DNA from: an uncultured Bacteroides sp.
Lineage (GTDB): Bacteria > Bacteroidota > Bacteroidia > Cytophagales > Cyclobacteriaceae
DNA: 41,791 nucleotides
Reading direction: 5' to 3'
Assembly (NCBI GenBank): GCA_902168185.1
Contig: CABHOV010000009.1
Span: forward strand, 1-41,791
In this document: in pieces, positions 34,761 through 41,791 of the stretch
How positions within the stretch are numbered: position 1 is the first letter of the stretch
Layout: each line of letters starts with the position of its first letter
Translations under genes and position numbers: made by a program
The notes under the pieces: generated by a model
The model's database searches: none
What the model was told of the DNA's origin: nothing
What the model saw: the letters and a program-made list of their open reading frames with translations, nothing else

Positions 34761-35021
34761 TCAATTAGACTTGGATTTTCTCTGTGCCATTTCAATTTCA
34801 CAAAAAAAATCGGGTATAGTCATTTTGTGAATTTTTAAAAGTTTATCAAGACTGGAAAGGGTTGGATTGGTTTTGCCATTCTCTATACGCCAATATTGAA
34901 TTGCAGGTAACTTAAATGCGGCTGCAAATTCCTTGATTGTTTTATATCCTTTATTTTTCCTTAACGTAGCCAGTTCTGCACCCACAGCCTCCAGTAAATT
35001 TTGCAACGATTTTGATTTCAT
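34761..35021 (-). CDS. XRE-family helix-turn-helix regulator
   Basis: The 86-residue protein is a single Cro/C1-type domain: GAELATLRKNKGYKTIKEFAAAF (helices 1-2), KLPAIQYWRIENGKTNPTL (recognition helix 3 and the typical ENGKxxPT turn), then SLDKLLKIHKMTIPDFF. It should bind DNA as a dimer. ATG 35021 is chosen over a TTG three codons upstream. Small XRE genes of this type are common near mobile elements and can pair with a toxin, but no toxin-like gene adjoins it here. Confidence 0.85.
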   Translation of the reverse strand: MKSKSLQNLLEAVGAELATLRKNKGYKTIKEFAAAFKLPAIQYWRIENGKTNPTLSSLDKLLKIHKMTIPDFFCEIEMAQRKSKSN

Positions 35022-35495
35022 AATCTTCAAATTTAATTATCAAATATGATAATTTCATAGATTTTCCAATCTTCCATAAAGATCGAAATTTCCATTCCAT
35101 TGCATGTCGTGTATAAAACTCCACAACGGAGGACGGACCGATGATCACATCAAAAAAGAAGCAGCGCTGAAATGCCAGCAAAGTGGAATTGTCGCAAGAA
35201 CAACAAGTTTGAAATTTGATTGCGCTGGTTCGATAGAATAGTTGCGATGCATAATTATGCCGTGCATCATTCTAAGTTAGGTGGGAAGTATCGGACACGT
35301 GTAGAAGTATTTGCATTGTTACTATGGTGATATTATACCTCCGGGTTATATTATGCACCTTATTGTTAGTGGGTAATTCTTATATATCATCCTTACAATT
35401 GCGTGAAAGATACTTTATCTAATACGATGATATATCTTTGGGGTACAGAAGAAGGAAAACCGTTGTGTCGATTCGCTTAGTTGAATGTAAAGCCC
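35022..35495. other. Intergenic region, possible small ORF
   Basis: A plus-strand frame at 35104-35241 codes for 45 residues beginning MSCIKLHNGGRTDDH. Codon quality is acceptable but no family is seen. The stretch just before the terminator (about 35380-35495) may give a small RNA or a 16-codon peptide. Confidence 0.3.
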
Positions 35496-35525
35496 ATGGG
35501 TAGTCGGAAAGGCTACCCATTTTTT
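35496..35525 (+). terminator. Strong rho-independent terminator
   Basis: ATGGGTAGTC pairs with GGCTACCCAT around a GGAAA loop (one T-G wobble, ten-pair stem) and is followed by TTTTT. No annotated plus-strand gene ends nearby, so it probably ends a small RNA or short peptide transcript that starts around 35.3-35.4 kb. Confidence 0.8.
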
Positions 35526-35655
35526 ATAGTTTATTTTCAAGGAATCTTGGCAGCGTTTGAGTAGTATCAAATAATATGGCCTTACATAATTAAGCTATAA
35601 AACACATGCCTATTAAACGAAGTGTACTCCTATGGATTCATTTGCCGTCTTCTTT

Positions 35656-35930
35656 TTATGTCCAGTATTGCTGAAGTAAACCGTTGAGTTCGCCAGGTGT
35701 CATATAGGTAGTGGTGCTATATATTGGGTGTCCTGTCAACTGTTTCATTAGGTGTGGGTCATCGTTTGAGTTGACATACAGTAGGAGCCAAGTGTAAAAA
35801 CTAAAGCGATGATCGTCCTCGTTCAGCCATTTAAAAGATAATCGTCCTCGTCATTATTGGTGTTACCAATAATGCTTTTCGCATTAAGATAGTATATAGT
35901 AGTCCTCAGTCATGGAGAAATGGTTGCCAA
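35656..35930 (-). pseudogene. Decayed ORF, coherent C-terminal coding segment
   Basis: On the minus strand a frame without a start codon ends at 35656. It reads WLNEDDHRFSFYTWLLLYVN, then LMKQLTGHP and finishes GLLQQYWT. Upstream, another frame gives LNAKSIIGNTNNDEDDYLLN, so one frameshift near 35840 would join them (..DDYLLN/WLNEDDHRF..). The KQLTGHP phrase recalls tyrosine recombinases but the catalytic Arg/Tyr pattern is missing, so I do not assign a family. The sequence looks like the degraded end of an accessory gene. Confidence 0.35.
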
Positions 35931-36079
35931 TATTTACCGTACACCAGAAAATACCCAAGCCCTACTTGTAGTACGTTTTTTTATACTCTAAGTAACTGCC
36001 TTAAACTATATATATAGATTTGCATTGAAGGATCTTAAACAAGCAGAGACAATTGTTTAGACGCCTCTCAACACCAGTG

Positions 36080-36451
36080 GCGGATTTTGGAATCTCCTAC
36101 TGGCCAGTGGCTGCATAGGCCTGCGAAACTATCAATTCTTTTATCAGTAGATACCGCAGGAATCGGAAGAGGGAATATGAACGGAAAAGAAAGAACCTGA
36201 TTCGTTTAGGTATTCACAATGGTCAGGTATATGCATGGAGCCGAACGCGCATGGGGCTTGGGCTGTAGTCCAAAGCCCTATACTCGTAACAACGATAACA
36301 ATCGAAAGGCTTGCCAAGAGAGGATATGAATCCATGCTATCCTATTACGAAAAAGTATCTCTACAACTTAATGAATCGCTGTATACGAGGCCCGTACGTA
36401 CAGTGGTGTGAGAGCCTCCCTCGCTAAATTAGCGGGGCGGGCTACTCGATT
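36080..36451 (+). mobile_element. 3' end of a group II intron, 5'-truncated
   Basis: The segment holds the end of an intron-encoded protein followed by domain V and domain VI. Domain V (about 36374-36408) folds as CGCTGTA / TACAGTG with an upper ACG / CGT pair, an AC bulge and the loop AGGCC, and runs into GTGTGAGAG as in many bacterial introns. Domain VI (about 36414-36442) is a CGCTA / TAGCG stem-loop with outer G-C pairs. The junction CTACTCGAT near 36450 is a typical 3' splice end. Domains I-IV and most of the reverse transcriptase are absent, so the element is dead. Confidence 0.65.
36119..36411 (+). pseudogene. Group II intron-encoded reverse transcriptase/maturase, C-terminal remnant
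   Basis: The first frame reads KRKNLIRLGIHNGQVYAWSR and stops at 36266-36268. A one-base shift continues with AWAVVQSPILVTTITIERLA and RGYESMLSYYEKVS. This is the D/En-less C-terminal part of intron maturases, normally of the form RLG-(x)n-YAWSRTRxGGW-x-QSPIL. The lesion falls in the conserved RMGGW motif. Residues before about 36119 are interrupted by stops. The second frame runs on into domain V, so the original stop position is uncertain. Confidence 0.65.
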
Positions 36452-36509
36452 AGTGGCAGTTTTTTTTATTTTTTAAGTATTGGATATTACAAATGCAATG
36501 AGATATGTT

Positions 36510-37229
36510 TTAATGTTTTGTTATTAGGTCAATTAATGTTCCTAACAGAATTGCTGTCAATGTAAAAGTTAGCAGTCCCAAAATGTATGCAAAAAATGCT
36601 TTAACATAATTGATAATTTTACCCTTTTCATAAAATTGTCCAATTGCCCAAGTTGTATAAACAAAGCCAGAGATGGCCGCAAATTGCATTAGGCTAAAGT
36701 GTGTCAAACCTTGAATAATGCCGAACACGGAATAAATTAACATTCCCATTCCCATTACGAAGCAGAGAAGAATTAGGATTTCAAAGATGTTGAATGTGTG
36801 CTTTCTGAAAAATAACTTTGTCCATAATGCGATAAAAATTCCCATAATGATATTTGCATAGCCATAATGTCCTTGAACCCATTTAAAAATTGCACTTGTT
36901 GCAGATTTTGTGTTGTCGTCTGAATAATTTACATAACCATCTTCAAAGTGGAAAAAACTATTGCATAATGAATAAATAAGAGAAGTAACAATGATGAAAA
37001 TTATTGGTTTAACAAGTCTATTCCTGTTTTCGGTTAGATAATTCCTTATATTTTGTGCTGGATTTGTGATTAGTTCTTTAATCGTATATAAAATTCCACG
37101 CTCAAAATGCAATACGTGTTCTATTTCGTGAATGATGTAATGTCCGTTAATACGTTCTAGGTTAACAGGTTGTCCACAGTTTGGACAATAGTTTAGATTC
37201 ACTTCGTTGTTACAGTTTTTGCAGTTCAT
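36510..37229 (-). CDS. DUF3667-family membrane protein with zinc ribbon
   Basis: The 239-residue protein begins with a four-Cys zinc ribbon (CKNCNNEV and YCPNCGQPV, residues 3-19), a short amphipathic linker (NGHYIIHEIEHVLHFERG) that is diagnostic of DUF3667, and then about five membrane helices (from about residue 74 to the end). The family is nearly confined to Bacteroidota and has no known function. The gene's stop is about 60 bases from the intron end, and an attC-like inverted repeat lies upstream of its ATG. Codon use is AT-rich like its neighbours and unlike the core region. Confidence 0.85.
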   Translation of the reverse strand: MNCKNCNNEVNLNYCPNCGQPVNLERINGHYIIHEIEHVLHFERGILYTIKELITNPAQNIRNYLTENRNRLVKPIIFIIVTSLIYSLCNSFFHFEDGYVNYSDDNTKSATSAIFKWVQGHYGYANIIMGIFIALWTKLFFRKHTFNIFEILILLCFVMGMGMLIYSVFGIIQGLTHFSLMQFAAISGFVYTTWAIGQFYEKGKIINYVKAFFAYILGLLTFTLTAILLGTLIDLITKH

Positions 37230-37283
37230 TTATTTTGTCAAATATTTTATCAATTGCTTGTTTGAAGTCGGGTCGGTAAAATT

Positions 37284-37418
37284 GCCACTAACGCTAGCAT
37301 ATAAGCAGTGGTGGGATCACGTTGTAGAATCTATCCACCCGTTAACTAGTGTTGGAGCGAAGATAAACATTTAAACTTAAACTGAAGCCCACCATTGATT
37401 ATATGCAATGTTAGCGGC
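37284..37418. repeat. Long imperfect inverted repeat, attC-like
   Basis: Positions 37284-37315 (GCCACTAACGCTAGCATATA onward) pair with 37388-37418, whose reverse complement reads GCCGCTAACATTGCATATAA and onward. About 31 positions align with a handful of mismatches and one indel, enclosing a 72-base spacer. Size, outer CTAAC...GTTAG boxes and imperfect pairing resemble integron attC sites, but the right box is GTTAGCG rather than a perfect GTTRRRY and no integrase gene is present. Confidence 0.55.
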
Positions 37419-37474
37419 TGGCTTTTTTAAGCACTATATTCAAGACAATAGTGAACTATACCTTGCATTTATGA

Positions 37475-37594
37475 TGTTTCCTTCGTAAAGATAAATACGT
37501 CCTGAATTACCTCGGAGAAATTGAGGGAAGACCAGATGGGCTATAAGCGCTCTATCATGAAGATATTGAATTGGAATGTCTTCCGTTAGAATGA
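37475..37594 (+). pseudogene. Nonsense-mutated partial copy of the 66-residue protein gene
   Basis: The plus-strand frame reads FLRKDKYVLNYLGEIEGRPDGL, with TAA where the intact gene (33075-33275) has the Tyr codon of EGNYALYHD, then ALYHEDIELECLPLE and TGA. The intact protein reads FLHYLGEIEGREGNYALYHDD and ends in LELECLPA. One base change (TAT to TAA) and loss of the first half explain it. It is in the opposite orientation to the intact copy. Confidence 0.65.
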
Positions 37595-37767
37595 AAGTGT
37601 ATTTCGAAGTACGCCTCATCCTCTAAATTGTCATTCTAAGTCCAATTAAGATTGGTGATATTGAATTCTTTCTCAGACAAAGTACCAGTGACATATATAG
37701 GCAAGTACTGATTTTGCTCTTTCGTTTATTACATAACGTTAGATGAATAGTGTTAATATCTATATCC

Positions 37768-38238
37768 TCAGTCTTTACTGGCTTTTTTCTGAATTACTGA
37801 TTCTACATAGTTAATAAAGTCTTGTTTCTCACTTTCGTAGGAATTTGAATCCTCCTTGCCTATGAAAAAGAATTTAGCTATTTGTATAGAAGTTAAATTG
37901 GCTTCAAAATGTAAATAGCTAATTTGATTTATCAAGGTATCAATTTCCTCGTCGAATTGCTTACCTCGTTCTAACGCATCGGGGTGACCATTGATAATAC
38001 TTTTTCTTTCATCTTCCTGTAAATTAATGACGAGATATGAAGCGTCTACGGGTACGTTATCTTCAATTCCATTGTCCACTTTTCCACTTCCACCACAGTA
38101 TGCGCAAGTCCCTGGAATCCATTTTAACTCCTGATTAAGTCTTTCAATGTCGGCCCAATCAACTTGACCCTTGCCTAAGCAACGTGGACATTCCTTGAAT
38201 GATTGATTGTTACCAAATATTTTTTTTAGGAAACTCAT
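37768..38238 (-). CDS. Zinc-finger-like hypothetical protein (DnaJ-type Cys motif)
   Basis: The 156-residue protein has CPRCLGKGQVDW (residues 18-29) and CAYCGGSGKV (about 45-54), two CxxCxGxG repeats like half of a DnaJ zinc-binding domain, followed by a helical domain with no visible motif (DERKSIINGHPDALERGKQF and onward). It should bind one zinc ion. Similar short proteins occur singly in Bacteroidota accessory regions; the function is unknown. It is followed at the 3' side by a candidate integron-type core site. Confidence 0.7.
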   Translation of the reverse strand: MSFLKKIFGNNQSFKECPRCLGKGQVDWADIERLNQELKWIPGTCAYCGGSGKVDNGIEDNVPVDASYLVINLQEDERKSIINGHPDALERGKQFDEEIDTLINQISYLHFEANLTSIQIAKFFFIGKEDSNSYESEKQDFINYVESVIQKKASKD

Positions 38239-38424
38239 CTTTTTTTAAATTGAAGCTAGTGTTCAAATATAGAACGGTTATCATCTATATTTTATATTTC
38301 CTTACTATCATTCATTTAATTTCTTCACTCTGGTGTTTTGAAATATAGCGTAAAATTGAGCATGATCAATCAGATGTATTACAATACAATAATGTAGGAT
38401 TTGCATATATAGTCATAATTTGCG

Positions 38425-39075
38425 TTAAAATAGTCCAAATAGCTTTGTGGTGATTCCAATGCCTAAACCCCACCATCTTTTTTTATTGTATATATAGCGC
38501 TTGCCGTCAGTTGTTGTAGCAAAATCGACACCAAAAGGTACTATGGCGAAAGTAACTTCATTATAGGTATAAGTTAAAGATAAAGCCGCGGATAAAAACA
38601 GTTGTTTAGATTTCTCATTGACAAAATTTTTGGTGTTTTCAGGAGTTAATTCTTCAGCAGTTGGAGCGAACAATAAGCCAATGCCAAATTGATGAACGGA
38701 CTGCTTTCCTGAATTAAAATATCTAGACAGTTTATAGTTGTAAATATTAATTGCAATGCCAGCATTAGAAAGTCCAGTCTGAACGCTTTGCTCAAATGTA
38801 TCTATGGAATGACGCACTTTAAATGGTATAGTGATTAAAGAGATATAGGGACGCCAAGAATCTTTGCTTATTGCCAGGACTTGGGTTGGTCCAAGCAAAA
38901 CCTGTCGCGTAACGTACTGGTCATTCGGATCATAACCACCTATGTTCAGAATTCCGCCAGTTGAAGTTACAGAAACAACTGTAATATTTTGACCAAGAAA
39001 CGTAGGGAGGTCGATGGTTTGTGAAAATACATTTGGCGACAAACATGCAAGAAAAAGAGCATATAAGATTTTCAT
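38425..39075 (-). CDS. Secreted hypothetical protein
   Basis: From ATG 39075 the 216-residue product has a signal peptide (KILYALFLACLSPNVFSQ, cleavage after FSQ) and a beta-rich body with alternating hydrophobic residues and paired aromatic turns, ending GLGIGITTKLFGLF. The ending and the pattern suggest a small outer-membrane barrel or a periplasmic beta protein, but no domain is recognised. A frame start at 39105 adds ten residues before the signal and is less likely. Confidence 0.6.
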   Translation of the reverse strand: MKILYALFLACLSPNVFSQTIDLPTFLGQNITVVSVTSTGGILNIGGYDPNDQYVTRQVLLGPTQVLAISKDSWRPYISLITIPFKVRHSIDTFEQSVQTGLSNAGIAINIYNYKLSRYFNSGKQSVHQFGIGLLFAPTAEELTPENTKNFVNEKSKQLFLSAALSLTYTYNEVTFAIVPFGVDFATTTDGKRYIYNKKRWWGLGIGITTKLFGLF

Positions 39076-39651
39076 ATTATTAAATTTTAAGGTTATTAAA
39101 CTCAACTTTCAAGACAATTTGAGTAAAGAGGATTGATGATATATATATACTCGGCATCGTACTTCTCAGAAACAAAAAGGTCCATCTCCTACTAAAGAAG
39201 TAATAAGATGGGATCATGAGCCAGTAATAATTTGGGTATCATCATCGGATGTACAATCTGATATAACAAAACATGTTGCAATCAGAATTATTGAATTGAT
39301 TGATAAGGTAAGGGTTTGAAAGGGGCTCATAATTTTTGTTTTAGTGTTAACACATCGTTTATGAGGCAAAAAAAGCCCACCTGCCTTCATTAAAAGGCTA
39401 GATGGGCTCTATGAATTGAATATAGTAAAAAGACCTTCGTAACCCCAATCGCTCACCTGAAATTTCTACCCTCCGGAAATATCTTTCCTTGTTCGATCTT
39501 GCTTTGCTGTGGTTGGGATAGGGGATTACGATTTTGAGTACAATGAAAAAATAGAATTTGAATAGACTGCGAGTACAAACTGGACATAACAATAATGGTG
39601 AATAATCTGTCAGCATAATTTACATGCATAGCTAGCAGTAGTATGCGGTCA
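39076..39651. other. Intergenic region with a gene fragment and a minus-strand terminator
   Basis: A plus-strand frame at 39140-39319 with no start codon ends in a coherent stretch RWDHEPVIIWVSSSDVQSD, then a helix ending in IDKVRV, probably the 3' end of a lost gene. A minus-strand terminator lies at 39368-39408. Nothing else is recognised. Confidence 0.35.
39368..39408 (-). terminator. Rho-independent terminator, minus strand
   Basis: On the minus strand AGCCCATCTAGCC and GGCAGGTGGGCT form a stem around TTTTAATGAA, followed by a seven-T run. It would end transcripts coming from the DUF7677-like remnant to its right. Confidence 0.75.
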
Positions 39652-39986
39652 TCAGGATGAATTTTTATTATCTATGTCACTTAATGGTGGTGGACTATGC
39701 AACGCGACTTCCCAGTCTTGATAAGGCGGGTCAACACTGAAATTTGGATCGCAGTACTGTCGTAAATAGTCAGTTGCTCTTCTCTCTGCATATTTAGCGT
39801 TTAATACCCTGCCGTTTTCATCCAGTTCAATTACGTTGGCATAAATTGCAAACACCTGTTCAATTGCACTTGGCTCTTCTCCATAAAGAGAAAGATAATC
39901 TATTCCTTCTAATGTGTATGCGTACCACTTGCCATGAAGTAAGCAAACGTTCTAAGAGCACCGCTGAATGAATCGCCTAATTTCAT
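39652..39986 (-). pseudogene. DUF7677-like gene, frameshifted near the N-terminus
   Basis: ATG 39986 gives KLGDSFSGALRTFAYFMAS and then leaves frame. The next frame gives GKWYAYTLEGIDYLSLYGEE, then FAIYANVIELDENGRVLNA, YLRQYCDPNFSVDPPYQDWE and the stop at 39652. Placing a second copy of GGCAAGT at the junction (a 7-base tandem unit, one copy left) restores a continuous protein of about 113 residues. The C-terminal half looks like the uncharacterised family DUF7677. The family name is from memory of the pattern and moderately certain. Confidence 0.6.
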
Positions 39987-40320
39987 ATCACATTGTCTAT
40001 TGTTTTTTCTATCTTTTTTATCAACACTATTCCCCGCACGTTGCTGCTAACGTTTATCCAGAACATTTGTATACATAGTCAGAATTGGGTAGGTATGAAA
40101 GAAAAATCTTTCAAAGTTTTTTCGAGTTATCTTAAGGTTGAAGAACTTGAGTACTTTTTGAAGGTCTATTGAATTGCATTGATCCGGTTGCTCGATTCCA
40201 AATAGGGCTTAAGATTAATACTAGTATATCATTTTGCTATATGATATACTATACTTAATAGTTAAGATAAAAGTTTATACATCACCGTCATTGGTTATTG
40301 CTAGTGTTGGTTCGTTACTT
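39987..40320. other. Intergenic region, nothing firm
   Basis: A CGCACGTTGCTGCTAACG stretch near 40016-40033 recalls one arm of an attC-like site, but no partner arm was found. A 25-codon plus frame (40095-40172, MKEKSFKVFSSYLKVEELEY) may be a gene fragment. Confidence 0.3.
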
Positions 40321-41343
40321 TCACCCATATATATGGCAGTAAATATTACTGAAATCATGATTTTTAAGATCATCAACGTTGATAAAAAACTCCATTCTTC
40401 CATCTCCAAATCTCACTTTGGCGTCATATACAGAAGAAATAGAAAGGATTTGTCTCCAATTTTTACTATTTAATTTATGATTTGCCAAGTCGTCAGTAAA
40501 GTCGTTTAGGTTTTGTTTAGTAAATTCTAAATCCTCCAATTCTTTTTCCCAATAACTATATATATAAGCGTTGCGATCGTGTTTTACTAATATATCCTTT
40601 TGTTTAGTTATTAGTTCATCAACTTTGTTGTTAACCCATACTTTGAAATTTATATTTTGTTTCTTCAAATTTTCTAGTTGGTAATCGAGTGTTAGGTAGT
40701 ATAAAGATCCAAATCTCATTTTTGTTAAGTAAGCCCACCATTCAGAGTTGCTAATTCTCCATGTGGCGGGGAACCCACAAATTTGATCTCTTGTGTAAAA
40801 ATCTTCTATATCAAAGTCTGCTATTTTAACATCCTGCTTTATTAGATATTCATTAACTATATAATCAATAAGATGCTGGTCTATTGTTAGTCCCTTTAGA
40901 AATTTCAATCTCAATTCTGTGTGTTCAGTTCTTCCGTCAAAGGACTCGCAGCGACTCCGCTTGTTTTGAGGCGGTGTTTTGATTTCAAGATTGGAATTTT
41001 CAGTGTCAATGAATATGACTTTCGAATTTACATTTCCAACATTAAAATCATCATCTATGAAAAAATAGAGAATTCCTTTTGTTGGAAAATGAGGAATATT
41101 ATTTTCAACTAATTCTGATAGATTTATCTGAGCAACAAATTCGTAGTAAAATGTTTCTTCTTGAGGATAACTATATTCCTTGGGAAGATGAGGGAACCCA
41201 CCAATTTTTGAATCTCCAATGCTAACTTCTGACTTTTCAATGTTAATTAAATATCTTTCTGTTAAGCTATTAATTATATCCTGTTTGATATTCTCAGGTA
41301 AAGTTGTATTAACTACTTTTTCTATTACTTCGTTTCTAATCAT
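40321..41343 (-). CDS. YwqG/DUF1963-family protein
   Basis: From ATG 41343 the product is 340 residues. It has the DUF1963 pattern: SKIGGFPHLPKEYSYPQE (the GG-P-x-LP motif), FYYEFVAQINLSEL, GILYFFIDDD and a late CGFPATW with hydrophobic strands after it. The YwqG fold is known from a structure, but the molecular function is not. These genes are frequent in accessory regions of Bacteroidota. A longer frame to 41466 would begin in sequence unlike the family and overlap the TPR remnant's surroundings. The stop is at 40321. Confidence 0.75.
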   Translation of the reverse strand: MIRNEVIEKVVNTTLPENIKQDIINSLTERYLINIEKSEVSIGDSKIGGFPHLPKEYSYPQEETFYYEFVAQINLSELVENNIPHFPTKGILYFFIDDDFNVGNVNSKVIFIDTENSNLEIKTPPQNKRSRCESFDGRTEHTELRLKFLKGLTIDQHLIDYIVNEYLIKQDVKIADFDIEDFYTRDQICGFPATWRISNSEWWAYLTKMRFGSLYYLTLDYQLENLKKQNINFKVWVNNKVDELITKQKDILVKHDRNAYIYSYWEKELEDLEFTKQNLNDFTDDLANHKLNSKNWRQILSISSVYDAKVRFGDGRMEFFINVDDLKNHDFSNIYCHIYG

Positions 41344-41487
41344 GTTTACTTGTCTTCTAGTAATGACAGCCAAAGCTTGGCTAAAAACGTTGGCGTTTAA
41401 ATATTGTAAGCTTCCCATATTTAATAGCACACACTTTAAGAACCTACAATACAGTATATGTTTCATAGCTTTTGTTATGGGCTGGGC

Positions 41488-41631
41488 TTATCTGCAGTGC
41501 TCTTTAATTCTTTCATCTGCCGAGTCCGAACCAAGTTCTTTTGCTTTACTCCAATCTGCGCACGCTAACTTTTGATTAAGTCGTGTATTGCCTCTGTTAA
41601 AATATGCAAGAAATGTATATAGTAAAATGCA
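41488..41631 (-). pseudogene. C-terminal fragment of a tetratricopeptide-repeat protein
   Basis: The minus-strand frame reads FLAYFNRGNTRLNQKLACAD, then WSKAKELGSDSADERIKEHC and R-stop at 41488. YFNRGNxR and CADWSKAKELG are classic TPR repeat positions, and the ending resembles the last repeat of small TPR proteins. An in-frame TAA at 41632 and the nearby insertion-sequence end show that the gene has been cut. It is 145 bases upstream of the YwqG-family gene on the same strand. Confidence 0.6.
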
Positions 41632-41653
41632 TTACATTATCTTTGTTTGTGTA

Positions 41654-41791
41654 TGTGTAAGCTCCCCTGAAAATAGGACGGTTTAAGATTAGACGAAAGT
41701 CTTTTAACTTTAAACTGTTACATATGAAAAAGAAACGCTTTACAGAAGCCCAGATTTTCAACATTCTCAAGGAGTTTGATGCTGGCAAAAA
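41654..41791 (+). mobile_element. Left end of an IS3-type insertion sequence (partial)
   Basis: A terminus-like sequence TGTAAGCTCCCCTGAAAATA begins at 41656 (or TGTG at 41654), about 70 bases before the transposase start, the usual distance in IS3-family elements. The right end lies beyond the window. Confidence 0.6.
41724..41791 (+). CDS. IS3-family transposase OrfA (partial, N-terminus)
   Basis: ATG 41724 starts KKKRFTEAQIFNILKEFDAG, matching the first residues of IS3-family OrfA helix-turn-helix proteins (the KKKRFTEEQI pattern). The window ends in codon 23. OrfA provides the terminal-repeat-binding half of the OrfAB transposase made by frameshifting. Confidence 0.8.
   Translation, partial: MKKKRFTEAQIFNILKEFDAGK

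Larger units (their letters stand above)
37230..37767. other. Intergenic region with attC-like repeat and a decayed gene copy
   Basis: Besides the inverted repeat (37284-37418) and the decayed 66-residue-protein copy (37475-37594), an ACGTTAGAT sequence matching the integron crossover consensus GTTRRRY occurs near 37738, 28 bases beyond the stop of the zinc-ribbon gene. Confidence 0.45.

Noticed and set aside
35656-35850. Tyrosine recombinase reading of the KQLTGHP fragment
   Set aside because: The catalytic Arg and Tyr pattern is not present, so only a generic gene remnant is claimed.
39398-39616. 72-residue minus-strand frame right before the minus terminator
   Set aside because: A basic stretch with no motif; it covers the terminator stem and has no homologue pattern I recognise.
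40000-40060. A second attC-like site near 40020
   Set aside because: Only one arm resembles the other repeat; no pairing arm was found nearby.
1-41791. CRISPR arrays, rRNA and tRNA genes
   Set aside because: No regularly spaced direct repeats with unique spacers and no clover-leaf or rRNA-like conserved segments were noticed.

Overview
The window looks like a Bacteroidota (Cytophagales-type) chromosome segment. This is inferred from the families present: DUF3667, YwqG/DUF1963, the DUF7677-like family, Rcp1-like single receivers, SPII lipoproteins made with an RND system, and start codons with almost no Shine-Dalgarno signal. No rRNA, tRNA or CRISPR array was seen. Species cannot be assigned.

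Region 1 (1-3345) is a plus-strand sulfur-type cluster. It holds the tail of a probable ArsR-rhodanese regulator, a rhodanese/metallo-beta-lactamase (persulfide dioxygenase-like) fusion, a frameshifted nucleoside phosphorylase and an MFS transporter. Region 2 (3.3-6.4 kb) is sparse: an Rcp-like receiver, a second receiver broken by a one-base frameshift, a small lipoprotein and an orphan.

Region 3 (6.6-31.5 kb) is the core. Leftward it reads nhaA, a newly noticed 40-aa membrane ORF, an OmpR-type regulator, its histidine kinase, a coiled-coil membrane protein, a degenerate alpha/beta hydrolase and a secreted dimethylformamidase-like protein. To the right lie a GH15 glucoamylase/trehalase-type enzyme, a Cys-rich copper-storage-like protein with a receiver, an MscS channel, a universal stress protein, an EF-hand lipoprotein, a fused trehalose-6-phosphate synthase/phosphatase, a second paralogous regulator/kinase pair, a pseudo-receiver, DUF3606 and a complete RND efflux operon. 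Almost every transcription unit here is preceded by TTAA tetramers repeated at exactly 11-bp intervals, the geometry of OmpR/PmrA-family operators. Twelve such sites were found between 9.65 and 31.47 kb and no equally regular one was noticed outside. The two regulators have nearly identical C-terminal DNA-binding segments. I infer one stress regulon (ions, osmolytes, turgor, metals, efflux) read by two duplicated two-component systems.

Region 4 (31.5-41.8 kb) is accessory and decaying. It holds a RadC-like MPN protein, small orphan genes, another receiver, an XRE regulator, gene fragments, the 3' end of a group II intron, a long attC-like inverted repeat, DUF3667, a zinc-ribbon protein, a nonsense-mutated copy of a nearby small gene, a frameshifted DUF7677-like gene, a YwqG-family gene, a TPR-gene tail and, at the right edge, the start of an IS3-type insertion sequence.
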